Assembly (NCBI GenBank): GCA_024236155.1
Contig: JACKLA010000004.1
Location: 137,511-201,510 of the forward strand
Direction: 5' to 3'
Length of the DNA: 64,000 nucleotides
Origin: Sphingomonadaceae bacterium
GTDB lineage: Bacteria; Pseudomonadota; Alphaproteobacteria; Sphingomonadales; Sphingomonadaceae
Position numbers and translations under genes: made by a program. How positions within the stretch are numbered: position 1 is the stretch's first letter; each line of letters starts with the position of its first letter. The notes below the pieces were generated by a model. It saw only the letters and a list, made by a program, of their open reading frames with translations. It did no database searches and was not told the origin of the DNA. Positions 39,855 through 49,507 of the stretch are shown in pieces.

Positions 39855-42020
39855 ATGGCGGGTCGCACCGCATACATGGCATGCCTATTGGCGTTGGCAG
39901 GGGGTGCCAGTCCTTCTGCAGCGCAGGACGATGGCGGTAATGATGCGCCTGATGCCGCGGTGTCGGCCAATGATGCCGACACTCCGCTCGATGATAGCGC
40001 GGCGGCCACTGGCACGCCGGTTTCCGGGGAAGAAGCGGTGCCCCCTGACGCAACCGAGCTTTCACCGGAGGAAGAGCTGAGTGCTGCCATGGCGGCGACA
40101 GCCGGTGCTTCCGGGGTAAAGGAATGGAAACCCGCCAAGGCGGGCGAACTTGATGAAAACGGTCGCATCCCTACGGCCGCCTTTGCAGGTATGAGCGCGT
40201 TCATAGATGCCAGCATTTCGCCTGATGGGAGCAGGTTCGCCTTTATCTCGCTGCGTGAAGGCAAGGTCGTCATCGTGATCGCGGATGCGGTTACTCGCGA
40301 GATGATCACATCGATCGACGTCGGCTCGGTGGCTAACTTTGGGTGGTACCGTTGGGCGGGTGATGACCGGATATTGTTCTCGAATACGCGCCGCGTCTTT
40401 GCTTTTTTCTACTTCTTTCCCGAGACCAAGCTAAGGGTCTTCGACATATCATCTGGCAAGACCCATCTCGTTGGTTTCGAGGAGCAGGGGCTCGAAGGCG
40501 ACGACGTTCTCTATGTCGATCAGGCAGGTGACTACGTTATCCTCTCGCTCAATCGCAAGTTGGGCGAGGAGCCCGATGTCTATCGCTTCCCGCTCGACGG
40601 TACGGGCGAGGACGGCGCTGTGATGGTCCAAAAGAGCATCAAGGGTATCGACGAATGGTGGGCTGATAGCGCAGGCACGGTTCGACTTGGGATGCGGTTC
40701 CTAGGGCGGACGCGCGCAAACTTCTACTACCGCAGCTCTTCGGAGGAGGAATTTCGGCGAGTTGCACGTATCCGCCGCGATACCAAGGAAGAGGTCGACA
40801 GTTGGGATGTCATTGGCCTGCGCCCGGGCAGCGACATTGGTTACGCGGTGGTCGAGAATGCAGCCGGCAGGCGCATCTTGACCGAGTTCGATTTTAGCAC
40901 CGGCGAAACGGGCGCTGTTGTCTATGAAAACCCCGACTGGGACGTCGATTCAGTGAGTATTGCCCATGACGGGCGTGCGCTGGGAGCAAGCTACACCGAC
41001 GACGAGTACAAGACCCACTGGCTCGATCCCGGACTTGCGAAGACGGAAAAACAACTCAGGGCGGCGTTGGGTGATGGTGCTATTTCGATCCAGTCACTCT
41101 CCGACAGTGGACGGATGCTGGTGCGGCACGGATCTGCTGCCGACCCCGGCGTGCTTTACATCTTCCGGCCTGAAACGAAGCAGCTCGACACGATCGCAGA
41201 ACTGCGTCCCGATCTCGATTGGAAACAGTTGGCAGAGCCTTCAGCTATTTCCTATACCGCGCGCGACGGCACGCCGATCCGTGGCTATCTGACGCTCCCG
41301 CGCGGGCGGGAACCGAAGAACCTGCCGTTGATTATCCTGCCGCATGGCGGGCCGTATGGTGTGCGCGACTCGCTGCGCTACGATGATGAGGTCCAGTTCC
41401 TCGCCAGCCGCGGCTATGCGGTGTTGCAGCCGAATTATCGCGGATCCGGTGGTTATGGTCTGGAGTTCGCGCAACTCGGCGATGGCCAGATCGGGCGCAA
41501 GATGCAGGACGATCTCGACGATGCAATGGATTGGGCCGTTGCGCAGGGTGTCGCCGACCCCGAACGGGTGTGCCTTGTCGGTGGGTCATACGGTGGTTTT
41601 GCTGCGATGTGGGGCGTCCTGCGCAATCCCGAACGCTATCGCTGCGCGGCGAGCTGGGCAGGGGTGACCGACTTCGAAGAGCAGCTCAAATATGACAAGG
41701 ATACGTTGTTCCGGCGTGCCGCAAGGAGGTGGAAAGACCGGGTGGAGGGCAATGAACGCGGGTTCGATCTCGACGATGTTTCTCCTGCACATCAGGCCCA
41801 GCGCCTTGTGCGGCCATTGCTGCTCGCACATGGCACCGCTGACGATACCGTGCCATATGATCAGTATCGCCGCATGAAGGTGGCGCTTGAGAAGGCAGAA
41901 AAGAACTTCGAAACCCTTGTCATCGAAGACGAAGGTCACAGCTTCTCGAAGGCGGAAAGCGAGCAGGCGTGGTACGATGCGCTGGAGGCGTTCCTGGCCA
42001 AGCACAACCCGGCGGATTGA
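39855..42020 (+). CDS. Exported S9 family prolyl oligopeptidase-like peptidase
   Basis: The 721-residue protein has a signal peptide (residues 1-24, cut near SAA) and an Asp/Glu-rich linker. A beta-propeller-like N-terminal half (to about 460) follows, then an alpha/beta-hydrolase domain. The catalytic serine Ser578 is in VGGSYGGFAAMWG, the aspartate in HGTADDTVP and the histidine in EDEGHSF. These features place it in the S9C/DPP-IV-acylaminoacyl peptidase group. It should cleave peptides in the periplasm. It begins with AGGAGGGG before its ATG and is monocistronic. Confidence 0.9.
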   Translation: MAGRTAYMACLLALAGGASPSAAQDDGGNDAPDAAVSANDADTPLDDSAAATGTPVSGEEAVPPDATELSPEEELSAAMAATAGASGVKEWKPAKAGELDENGRIPTAAFAGMSAFIDASISPDGSRFAFISLREGKVVIVIADAVTREMITSIDVGSVANFGWYRWAGDDRILFSNTRRVFAFFYFFPETKLRVFDISSGKTHLVGFEEQGLEGDDVLYVDQAGDYVILSLNRKLGEEPDVYRFPLDGTGEDGAVMVQKSIKGIDEWWADSAGTVRLGMRFLGRTRANFYYRSSSEEEFRRVARIRRDTKEEVDSWDVIGLRPGSDIGYAVVENAAGRRILTEFDFSTGETGAVVYENPDWDVDSVSIAHDGRALGASYTDDEYKTHWLDPGLAKTEKQLRAALGDGAISIQSLSDSGRMLVRHGSAADPGVLYIFRPETKQLDTIAELRPDLDWKQLAEPSAISYTARDGTPIRGYLTLPRGREPKNLPLIILPHGGPYGVRDSLRYDDEVQFLASRGYAVLQPNYRGSGGYGLEFAQLGDGQIGRKMQDDLDDAMDWAVAQGVADPERVCLVGGSYGGFAAMWGVLRNPERYRCAASWAGVTDFEEQLKYDKDTLFRRAARRWKDRVEGNERGFDLDDVSPAHQAQRLVRPLLLAHGTADDTVPYDQYRRMKVALEKAEKNFETLVIEDEGHSFSKAESEQAWYDALEAFLAKHNPAD

Positions 42021-42087
42021 CCGACGGGCTGCTATTGGGGAGCGCCAATGCGGCACTCCCTCAATGCGCGCGCGGCGCTGAATTGCG

Positions 42088-43089
42088 TCAGCCTCCGATT
42101 GCAGGCGCGGTTGCCCCGCCAATCAGCCTTTGCGCTTGGGCGATGGCATCGGCTTCGCTTGTGGTGCCATCCTTGATTTCGTTGGCGATGGACAGCAGGC
42201 GGCCGCTGATGACGGTGCCGGTTTGGGCCTCTTCTTCGATATGGATGCCGCCATTGGCCTCGGCGACCTCGTCCCATTTGGTGCGCACCGCTTGCCAATA
42301 GCCCTTGGTCGCGGCCCAGTATTCGTCGGCGGCGGCGACATTGTAGCCATCGAACTTGTCATAGGTGTTGAGGACATATTCCTGCACCACCGATTTCAAC
42401 CCGTCCTCACTGGTCGCATCGGGCATCATCTTGGTGTTGTCCTGCCAGTGGATCCATCCGGTCGGGGTCAGCTGGTGGCGGTTGATCGAGGCGTAGCGAT
42501 CATAGACCGGGTCGCGCACCGCATCGCGCCGGGCAAGCGGGCGCCAGGTCCAGTTGGAACGCCAGCGGCGGATGCCCTGGCTGTCCTGCCATTCGCCCCA
42601 ACCGGCATAGCGCGGGCTGTCATCGACCTGATAAACCGTTTGCGACCAGCGCCCGTTGCGCAGCCGTTCGGGCATTTCGACCCATTCCCAGCTGTCGGGT
42701 CCGGTATAGGCGAGAATTTTCTCCGGCTCGTATTCCCAATCCTGCCGCCAGTGCTTAATGACGAATTCGCTGCCCTCCGGGCCGACGACCAGCAGGTGCT
42801 GCAACACGATCTTCGTGCCGGTGTCCTCGATCACGCGGACCGATTCATACCCGCCCGAAATCTTGCGATCGAGCGGTTCGTATCCTTCCACCCACGGGGT
42901 CGATTCCTGCATGTCGAAGCGGACCTTGTAGTCACCCGCCATGGCAAGGATCGTCTCACGATCGCGCTCGTACTGCGCAGTCTCGACCGCATCGCCGCGA
43001 TCCTTGATCGGACCGTCTGCCAGGGCAGGCGCGGCGATCAGCGCGGTGGCGAGCAGGGCCGAACGAATAAGTGTTTTTGCCGAAGTCAT
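42088..43089 (-). CDS. Exported DUF6607 family protein, partner of a TonB receptor
   Basis: The 333-residue protein has a signal peptide (residues 1-25, cut near ALA). A domain with repeated Trp/Tyr-rich segments follows (YTGPDSWEWVEMPERLRNG, RWRSNWTWRPLARRD, GWIHWQDNTKMM), the hallmark of DUF6607. It starts 14 bases after the TonB receptor stop, so the two form an operon under the Fur box. A role in heme or iron handling is inferred from context. Confidence 0.82.
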   Translation of the reverse strand: MTSAKTLIRSALLATALIAAPALADGPIKDRGDAVETAQYERDRETILAMAGDYKVRFDMQESTPWVEGYEPLDRKISGGYESVRVIEDTGTKIVLQHLLVVGPEGSEFVIKHWRQDWEYEPEKILAYTGPDSWEWVEMPERLRNGRWSQTVYQVDDSPRYAGWGEWQDSQGIRRWRSNWTWRPLARRDAVRDPVYDRYASINRHQLTPTGWIHWQDNTKMMPDATSEDGLKSVVQEYVLNTYDKFDGYNVAAADEYWAATKGYWQAVRTKWDEVAEANGGIHIEEEAQTGTVISGRLLSIANEIKDGTTSEADAIAQAQRLIGGATAPAIGG

Positions 43090-43103
43090 ATCTGTTCCCT
43101 CTG

Positions 43104-45368
43104 TTAGAACTGGTGGCTGAGCGATACGCTCGCATTGCGGCCGGGCCGGGTGTAGGCATCGGTCACGCTCGACGAGGCGGAGAGGCCCCTGACATCCTGC
43201 CAGTAGGCGTAGGTTTCGTTGGAGATGTTGAAGACGCCCGCCCGCAGCTTGAGTGCATCGGTCACGGCAAAATGCGCGGTTGCATCGAGCACCATGAAGG
43301 AGTTTGGCCGGTAGCACTCGGTGCTGCACGCGTCGGTCGTTTCATCGAGCGGTTTGCGCGCATGGTGCGTCATCGTCAGTTCGATGCCGAAGCGGCCATC
43401 CGGCTGGCGATAACCCACACCGGCAACAAGGTTCAGGGGATCGATGGTGTCGAGCGGGCGTGCAGCCGCGCCCGGCGTCAATATGTCGCCATCGGCATAG
43501 GCAATCGCGAACCGGCTGTAGAACCCGTTATCGAGCCGCAGGTTTGCCTTGGCCTCGATCCCGTCGATTTTGACCGCGTCGTAATTGACGAACTGGTACT
43601 GCGCCGGATCGGTCGGGGTGAAGGACCCGCCCACGACCTGCTGGCTGATGAAATCTTCGTAATCCGCGCGGAAGGCCGCCAGCTGCAGCGACAGCTTGTC
43701 GCCCGCCCAGCGTATGCCACCTTCCCAGCTTTCGCTTCGTTCGGGGCCGAGGTCGGGATTGGGCAGCGAGGTGTAGCCGTAAGCGAGATTCTCGAAGAAA
43801 TTGTTGACCTGGTACGGCGTCGGCGCGCGGAAGCCCTGCGCGTAATTGCCGAACAGGATCACCTCTTCGCCCAGCTTCACCGTCACGCCCAGCTTGGGTG
43901 ACAGGCGACTGTCGCTTTGCGCAGCCCCCGTGAAGGAGGGCAGCAGCGGATCTTCTGTCGGGTCGAGATCGTAGAAATCGTAACGCAGCGCCGGGAACAC
44001 GGTCAGCGCGCCGCCGAACAGCGCAAACTCGCTGGCGATGAACACGCCGCCAAGCATGAAATCGGTCGCCGGGAACGCGCGGGTCGGGAAGGTTTCACCG
44101 AACGGTGGTTCGGTCCCGTCGCGTAACCCTTCCTGCCGGGTCCAACTGATATCGCCGCCGACCGCGAGGGTCGCTGTCAGTGCCTCATTGCCGAACTGGC
44201 TGCGCGCCTCGGCGGCAAGTCCGAAAACTTCGTTCTCGAAAGTGTTGAGCCGTTCACGGTCTGGGCGCGGGGTGGCGCTGACGGGGGAGCGATCCTCGTC
44301 GGTGAACTGCACGTCCTCGCCATTCTGGTAATAGGCGGAAAGCTGGGCGAAATCGATCAGCCCTGCGCCATCGCCGTCACCGCTATAGGTCCAGTCGAGC
44401 GACACGCGGCTGCGTTCGGTCGTATCGAGTGCCGTGAGGTCATCGACGATCCAACTGGGGAAGGCTCCAAACAGATAGGCCGGGCCCTGGCCGGAAAGAA
44501 TATCGGTGTAGAGCTCGGTTTCGAGATGCTCGCCCGTCAGGCGAATACGGTGCGGGCCGCTTTCCCACACCAGCTTGCCGAGCAGGGCATCGGATTTTCC
44601 ATCCTGCGGGTTGGGCAGGGTGCGGCTCTCGCCGATACCATCGACCGTGCCCTTGTTGTCCAGTTCGGCGAAGTCGCGCCGCGTATAGGCGATCATCGCG
44701 GAGAAATCGCCCAGAAGGCCCGCGATGGCTGCAGTTTCGGCGAATTCGTCGTCGGCGCTCGAATAGGATGCGCGCACGAAACCGCCGAAAGTCCTGCCGG
44801 CTTTGATGAGGTCAGCCGGGTCGCTGGTGGTGAAGCTGATCGCGCCTGCCAGCCCGTCGCTGCCGTAGAGGGCCGAGGCAGGGCCGCGCAGGATCTCGAC
44901 CGATTTGACCAGCGAGACATCGGTGTATCCGCCGCGCCCGGCATCCTGCGCGCCGAAGGAGAAGCCCTGGGGGCTGCGGATGCCGTCGACCTGGATCAGC
45001 ACACGGTTGCCGCCGATGCCGCGAATAACGAAATCCTCGTTACGCGCGCGTCCGGTGGTGCCCAGCGCAGCGCCGAAGCGGGCAGGGCGGCGGGGGACGG
45101 ATACGCCCGGCTCGTAACGCACCAGGTCGTTGATATCGGTCGCCAGTTCGTCGGCGATCTGTTCGCTGTCGATCACGGTCACGGTTGCGGGCGCCACCTC
45201 CAGTTCCACCGGAGTTCGGGTGGCGGAGACGACAATGGTGTCGCCGCTGGCGGCGGGGCCGGAGGCGCTGGCATCCTCTGTCGCAAGGGCCGGGGTGGCG
45301 GCGAGGCCAAGCAGGCTGGTGGTGGCGAGCGCGAGCGCCCGCAGATGCGGGGTGGTCGGAGTGTGCAT
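43104..45368 (-). CDS. TonB-dependent receptor, hemoglobin/heme type
   Basis: The 754-residue outer-membrane protein has a signal peptide, a TonB box-like DTIVVSATRTP and a plug domain (DLVRYEPGVSVPRR, GNRVLIQVDGIRSPQG). The ILRGPASALYGSDGLAGAIS junction follows, then a long beta barrel ending in a terminal Phe (SVSLSHQF). The plug motifs match the hemoglobin/transferrin receptor family. The start at 45368 has GGGAAG upstream. A Fur box overlaps the promoter region and the DUF6607 gene follows. Confidence 0.93.
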   Translation of the reverse strand: MHTPTTPHLRALALATTSLLGLAATPALATEDASASGPAASGDTIVVSATRTPVELEVAPATVTVIDSEQIADELATDINDLVRYEPGVSVPRRPARFGAALGTTGRARNEDFVIRGIGGNRVLIQVDGIRSPQGFSFGAQDAGRGGYTDVSLVKSVEILRGPASALYGSDGLAGAISFTTSDPADLIKAGRTFGGFVRASYSSADDEFAETAAIAGLLGDFSAMIAYTRRDFAELDNKGTVDGIGESRTLPNPQDGKSDALLGKLVWESGPHRIRLTGEHLETELYTDILSGQGPAYLFGAFPSWIVDDLTALDTTERSRVSLDWTYSGDGDGAGLIDFAQLSAYYQNGEDVQFTDEDRSPVSATPRPDRERLNTFENEVFGLAAEARSQFGNEALTATLAVGGDISWTRQEGLRDGTEPPFGETFPTRAFPATDFMLGGVFIASEFALFGGALTVFPALRYDFYDLDPTEDPLLPSFTGAAQSDSRLSPKLGVTVKLGEEVILFGNYAQGFRAPTPYQVNNFFENLAYGYTSLPNPDLGPERSESWEGGIRWAGDKLSLQLAAFRADYEDFISQQVVGGSFTPTDPAQYQFVNYDAVKIDGIEAKANLRLDNGFYSRFAIAYADGDILTPGAAARPLDTIDPLNLVAGVGYRQPDGRFGIELTMTHHARKPLDETTDACSTECYRPNSFMVLDATAHFAVTDALKLRAGVFNISNETYAYWQDVRGLSASSSVTDAYTRPGRNASVSLSHQF

Positions 45369-45399
45369 GATCTTCCCTGTTCCGTCGATTCGCAATAAC

Positions 45400-45418
45400 G
45401 CTAATGAGAATCACTCGC
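45400..45418. promoter_or_regulatory. Predicted Fur box upstream of the TonB receptor gene
   Basis: GCTAATGAGAATCACTCGC matches 14 of 19 positions of the Fur consensus and is part of the longer palindromic core AATGAGAATCACTCGCATT. It lies 32 bases upstream of the receptor start. Confidence 0.65.
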
Positions 45419-45488
45419 ATTAGCAACAGAGTTTTCGAAGATGTCGCGGATTGCTCGCTGCTGCGCCGCTTGCTAACCTGTGGGCACG

Positions 45489-45887
45489 ATGAAGGAACTC
45501 TTCCAGCATTCCGCCACAACCGACGGTGTGACCGTCCGGGTTGCCGTCAATTTCCTGCCCGAGCAGTCGCAGCCGGAAGCGGGGAAGTGGTTCTGGGTCT
45601 ATCACATCCGGATCGAGAACGATTCGCGGGAAACCCTGCAACTGCGCACCCGCCACTGGCGGATCACCGACGGGCGCGGGATGGTGAACCATGTCGATGG
45701 CGAGGGGGTGGTGGGCGAACAGCCGCTGCTGGGGCCGGGGCAGAGCCATGACTATGTCTCGGGCTGCCCGCTGGCGACGCCGCATGGCTCGATGGAAGGC
45801 TTCTACACCTTCACCGATGAAGGCGGCGAGCCATGGGAAGTGCGCATCCCCTTCTTCCCGCTGGCTGCGCCCGCAGAGGCGGAATAA
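45489..45887 (+). CDS. apaG: ApaG family protein
   Basis: The 132-residue protein is a single fibronectin-III-like ApaG domain: VTVRVAVNFLPEQSQP, YHIRIENDSRETLQLRTRHW, GRGMVNHVDGEGVVGEQPLL and a C-terminal HGSMEGFYTF. ApaG is implicated in Co2+/Mg2+ efflux phenotypes, but its chemistry is unclear. The start at 45489 fits the family. It is divergent from the TonB receptor gene. Confidence 0.94.
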   Translation: MKELFQHSATTDGVTVRVAVNFLPEQSQPEAGKWFWVYHIRIENDSRETLQLRTRHWRITDGRGMVNHVDGEGVVGEQPLLGPGQSHDYVSGCPLATPHGSMEGFYTFTDEGGEPWEVRIPFFPLAAPAEAE

Positions 45888-45951
45888 ACTTTCCGGGTCG
45901 CCGCCGTCTCATCGACCAGGCGGCAACCCGGTTCTGCTTCTCGCCGCTGGC

Positions 45952-47373
45952 CTAGGGCTGGGCGACGGTCAGGATCTTGCCGATATCGTTCCATTCATCG
46001 CGCGGGACGAAATTGCGGTTGGCACCCAGGAACGAGTGATCGTCCAGTTCGAGCAGGCCGATAATCGTTTCGGCCACAATCCGCGCACCGACCGGGCCGA
46101 GGCCTTCGCCCTTGTCGAAACCGCCATTCGCGCTCTCGCGACCGATCTCTTCGGCTTCGGCCAGGATGTAGAGCCACAGGGGAATGCCCTTGCGTGACAG
46201 GCCGAGGTCTTCGATCTTGTCCTGCACCTTGTCGATTTCGGCCTGTGAACGACCGATATGCCCGGCCACCTTTTCACCGCCCGGCAAGAGGAAGGCATTG
46301 CCGCGCATCAGGTTGCGGACCGCCAGCGAGCGTTCGTTGGGATCGGTCGAGGCGACAAAGGGCAGGTCGAGCAGGATCGAGACCAGTTTGGTGTCCAGCC
46401 GGTCGGTCCGTTCGACCGAGCGGTTCGCGCTGGTTTCAAACAGTTCGTGAAAATCGACCACGCCATCGGCGCTTGCGAGCGGTTTGAACCCGCTGCCAAG
46501 GATTGCGCCGAACAGATCGTGCTTGGCACCGTTTTTTTGGACCTGGATCTTCTGCGGGATCATCGAGTGGCCGAAGCGATAGGCGGCCACTGAAAATTCC
46601 ACCGGAATATAGGGGATTCCACCGCAGTAGAACTTGCGCCCGCAACCCAGGATATCCTCCACCACGGCACCGCCGCACATCGCCTTAAGGAAGTCGAACA
46701 CCACGGCATGCTGATAGTGCCAGCTGGTGATACGGCGGGCCTCTTCGTAAAGCGCGGCGCGCCTGAGGCCGGGTTCCTCGCCGTGCAGGGTTTCTGCGAC
46801 GTGGTTATGGAAACGGATCATCGCGAGCTGGATCTGGCTGACGATGCGGTTTTCGTCATTGCGCGGATCGCCGATGATGGCCCTGCCATTTGCTGCGCGC
46901 GCAAGGTCACTGTCAGCCAGGCCGCCTGCGCCGCTGTCTGCACCGGTGAGCAGTTTGACCCCGCGAAAATCGTCGGCCGCATCAGTGTAGAGGAAAGGCT
47001 CTGCTTCGGGGCCGAGGCCATAGATGCAATCGAGGTCGAGTGTCGGGGTGCGCACGTTCGGGATCGCCCCGGCATCCTGCACAACCTGGCGGAAGCTGGT
47101 GGTCGCATCGAGGGTGATGTCGTGATCGACGAACTGGCCGAAGAAGACCATCCCGACCGGCACGCTGGAGGTCTTGTGCTTCTGTGCGCCCGAATCCATC
47201 GGCCCGCCGGGCAGCCCCGCAGCAGACAGGCGCGATTGTTCCACATAGGCAGGGGGCAGGTCGCCGAACATCCGTCCGAAACGGTCCTCGCGCCGATCGC
47301 CGTGATAGTTTCCGCTACAGTAACGAGAGAGTCCGGAAAGGGACATCATTCCATGTTTTTCAGAATTAGCCAT
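45952..47373 (-). CDS. Animal-type heme peroxidase (peroxidase-cyclooxygenase superfamily)
   Basis: The 473-residue protein has the distal His84 in FFGQFVDHDITL, a conserved GDPRNDEN block holding the catalytic Arg171 and a Glu, and the proximal His269 in EFSVAAYRFGHSMIP. This is the layout of mammalian peroxidases and bacterial peroxicins. There is no signal peptide, so it is probably cytoplasmic or exported by a non-Sec route. Such genes are patchy in bacteria and often acquired laterally. It stands alone, with an A/T-rich region upstream. Confidence 0.87.
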   Translation of the reverse strand: MANSEKHGMMSLSGLSRYCSGNYHGDRREDRFGRMFGDLPPAYVEQSRLSAAGLPGGPMDSGAQKHKTSSVPVGMVFFGQFVDHDITLDATTSFRQVVQDAGAIPNVRTPTLDLDCIYGLGPEAEPFLYTDAADDFRGVKLLTGADSGAGGLADSDLARAANGRAIIGDPRNDENRIVSQIQLAMIRFHNHVAETLHGEEPGLRRAALYEEARRITSWHYQHAVVFDFLKAMCGGAVVEDILGCGRKFYCGGIPYIPVEFSVAAYRFGHSMIPQKIQVQKNGAKHDLFGAILGSGFKPLASADGVVDFHELFETSANRSVERTDRLDTKLVSILLDLPFVASTDPNERSLAVRNLMRGNAFLLPGGEKVAGHIGRSQAEIDKVQDKIEDLGLSRKGIPLWLYILAEAEEIGRESANGGFDKGEGLGPVGARIVAETIIGLLELDDHSFLGANRNFVPRDEWNDIGKILTVAQP

Positions 47374-47625
47374 CGCTGAGTCCTTTTGTTGATAGATCGT
47401 TAACTATACAATGCGACTCGAGTTTTTATTTTATTTAGCGCATCCACGAATTTCATATTGTAATTCTTGGACATGCGGTCTCGCGATGCGGTGGGTGGAT
47501 GTCAAACAGGGCCGGATTGTGAGATATTTGCGGCGTGACGAATGGATGGTGGCTTGCCCCTGCAGGAGAAGACTTAGTCCCGGCTCTCTTGCGCGCTGCG
47601 AGCCGCCCGCCTAAATGGCCCTCCG

Positions 47626-48429
47626 ATGAAGCGTACCCACCTGCCTTTGAACGCCCTGCGCGTATACGATGCCGCCGCGCGGCACCTGTCGTTCACCCGC
47701 GCGGCAGACGAGCTGGCGGTGACGCCCGCCGCTGTCGGCCAGCAGATCCGCGCGCTGGAAGATCACCTCGGCACCGTGCTGTTCCGCCGCACGAGCAAGG
47801 GGCTGGAGCTGACCGAGGAAGGCCTCGCCGGGCTCGACGCGCTGCGCGAAGGGTTCCTCAAGTTCGAGGAATCGGTCCAGGCGATGCAGGCTGGGCAGGC
47901 TTCCGATCGCTACACCATCGCCGCCCCGCGCGAATTCTACGCCCAGTGGCTCGCACCCCGCCTCGCCGAATACCGCGCCGCCAACCCCGGCATCCGCTTC
48001 CAGCTGGTCGAGAACGAACACGCCGACTTTACCGAGGCGAACCTCGACGTTGCGATCAGGCTGGTCGACGGGCCGGGTGAGCTGGAGGGGGTCGAACTCG
48101 CCCCCGCGCGCCGTGTGGTGATCGCCAGGTCCAAAGAACTTGGAGGCGCGCCTGACGAATGGATCGACTGGCCCGGCGCCCCGCTGCCCGAAGGGGCGGA
48201 GCCGACGGTGCAGGTCAGCAATGCCGGACAGGCGCTGTCGAGCGCGGTCGCGGGCATGGGCAAGGCGATCCTGCCCTTCCTGCTGGTCGAGGAATCGATC
48301 GAGCGCGGCAAGGTCGAGGTGCTGGAGGGGCCGGACGAAGGCCGCCGCGCCTACTGGCTCGTCGCCCCGCTGCCGCAATGGCGGCAGAAGAAGGTTAAGG
48401 CACTGGTGGGCTTTCTCACCGAGGGCTGA
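47626..48429 (+). CDS. LysR family regulator, GcvA-like
   Basis: The 267-residue protein begins THLPLNALRVYDAAARHLSF with the GcvA-type HTH (TRAADELAVTPAAVGQQIRALEDHLG) and a short effector-binding domain (PREFYAQWLAPRLAEYRAAN, VSNAGQALSSAVAGMGKAIL). No target is adjacent except the convergent lipoprotein gene and the divergent peroxidase gene 252 bases away. Regulation of the peroxidase is possible. Confidence 0.9.
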   Translation: MKRTHLPLNALRVYDAAARHLSFTRAADELAVTPAAVGQQIRALEDHLGTVLFRRTSKGLELTEEGLAGLDALREGFLKFEESVQAMQAGQASDRYTIAAPREFYAQWLAPRLAEYRAANPGIRFQLVENEHADFTEANLDVAIRLVDGPGELEGVELAPARRVVIARSKELGGAPDEWIDWPGAPLPEGAEPTVQVSNAGQALSSAVAGMGKAILPFLLVEESIERGKVEVLEGPDEGRRAYWLVAPLPQWRQKKVKALVGFLTEG

Positions 48430-48480
48430 ACCCGCCGGCAGGCCCTTTGCAACGGGGGCCTGTTGCTATGGGGCCCTTTG

Positions 48481-49230
48481 CTAAAGCGGCCGGTGCCACA
48501 TCGCCACGAAACGTGCGGCAAGCTCCGGCGGCATATCGTTGACCGTCGCATTGATCGACACGCCGATATCGCATTTGTCCTTGTCGCTCGCCCGGGCCAG
48601 CTCTGCATTGTCGGCGAGGATGCCGAGCAGCCGCTCGCTCGCCCCGTGGCGCAGCATGCCGTCGAACAGCGCGTTGTGCTCCTGCTCTGTCGGTTCGGCC
48701 CATTGCTGCGGGTCGCGCTGGCTCGCCCCGGCAGCCGTGATCATCGCGGCATTCTGGCGAATGAGGAGGTCGTTGATTTCCGCCCCTTCATCGGCAACCT
48801 CGATCGTTTCGCCCATCGCCATCTGCGCGCAGTGCCTGACATCGGTCGCCTGCAGGTGTTCGAGCGTTTCGGACTGCGCCGCCTGCATCGCCAGCAGCGG
48901 GTCGAGCGGCGCTTCTGCGACCAGCGGGATCAGCTTGTCCGTCAGCTGTTCCATCCAGTTGATGGTGATCCGCTCGCCCAGCGCCGTGGCTTTCAGCGGA
49001 TTGCGACCCTCGCTCGACTGCGATGCCGCGGTCAATTCCTGCAACAGCGCCTCGTAATCCTGCGGGAAATGCTTGCGCGCCGCGCGAAATACCGGCGCAC
49101 CTTCGCCCTCGATTATATCACGCTCGATCTGCTTGCGCGCCTGCTCGGGCGTGGGCGGCGTACAGCCGACCAGCACCGCGCCCGCAACCAGCGCGATTAT
49201 CCCGCCGCGCATTGTCCTGCCGAAATCCAT
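48481..49230 (-). CDS. Lipoprotein of unknown function
   Basis: The 249-residue protein has a lipoprotein signal with lipobox LVGC, then a helical domain rich in Glu and Ala (TPEQARKQIERDIIEGEG, DAGMLRHGASERLLG-like helices) and a C-terminal DMPPELAARFVAMWHRP. The ATG at 49230 is preceded by AAGGGGG. It has no recognised family and lies downstream of a region of decayed sequence. Confidence 0.7.
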   Translation of the reverse strand: MDFGRTMRGGIIALVAGAVLVGCTPPTPEQARKQIERDIIEGEGAPVFRAARKHFPQDYEALLQELTAASQSSEGRNPLKATALGERITINWMEQLTDKLIPLVAEAPLDPLLAMQAAQSETLEHLQATDVRHCAQMAMGETIEVADEGAEINDLLIRQNAAMITAAGASQRDPQQWAEPTEQEHNALFDGMLRHGASERLLGILADNAELARASDKDKCDIGVSINATVNDMPPELAARFVAMWHRPL

Positions 49231-49473
49231 GCGAACCCCCTTCAATCCTCGTCGCCAGCTTAACGGGCGGGAAGAGCTTGGCAAGCAGCGGGGCAGCGCG
49301 CGCAAGGCCCGCCGCAAGCTCGTCATAGACGGGATGCCCGGCTTCAACTCCTCCGCCACTGCGCCATATTTCTGCGGCAGGCGATAACGCAGGAGGAAGC
49401 GCAGCAGGTTGTTGTCCGGCTTGCCCGTCCATTTTGCCCAAACGCTTCGTTGCTTGAGGGCGTTGCGGCCGAG

Positions 49474-49500
49474 CAAGTGGAACAAGTGGAACATGTGGAA
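49474..49500. repeat. Three tandem copies of a 9-bp repeat
   Basis: CAAGTGGAA, CAAGTGGAA and CATGTGGAA lie head to tail (49474-49482, 49483-49491, 49492-49500) in the stretch between the lipoprotein gene and the HTH pseudogene. On the other strand this reads as repeated TTCCAC. Confidence 0.75.
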
Positions 49501-49507
49501 CACTGTC

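Noticed and set aside
47411..47614. 67-codon ORF upstream of the GcvA-like regulator
   Set aside because: No ribosome site, unusual composition and no recognisable similarity, so not annotated.
49474..49500. Possible start of a CRISPR array
   Set aside because: Only three 9-bp units with no spacers; a simple tandem repeat.
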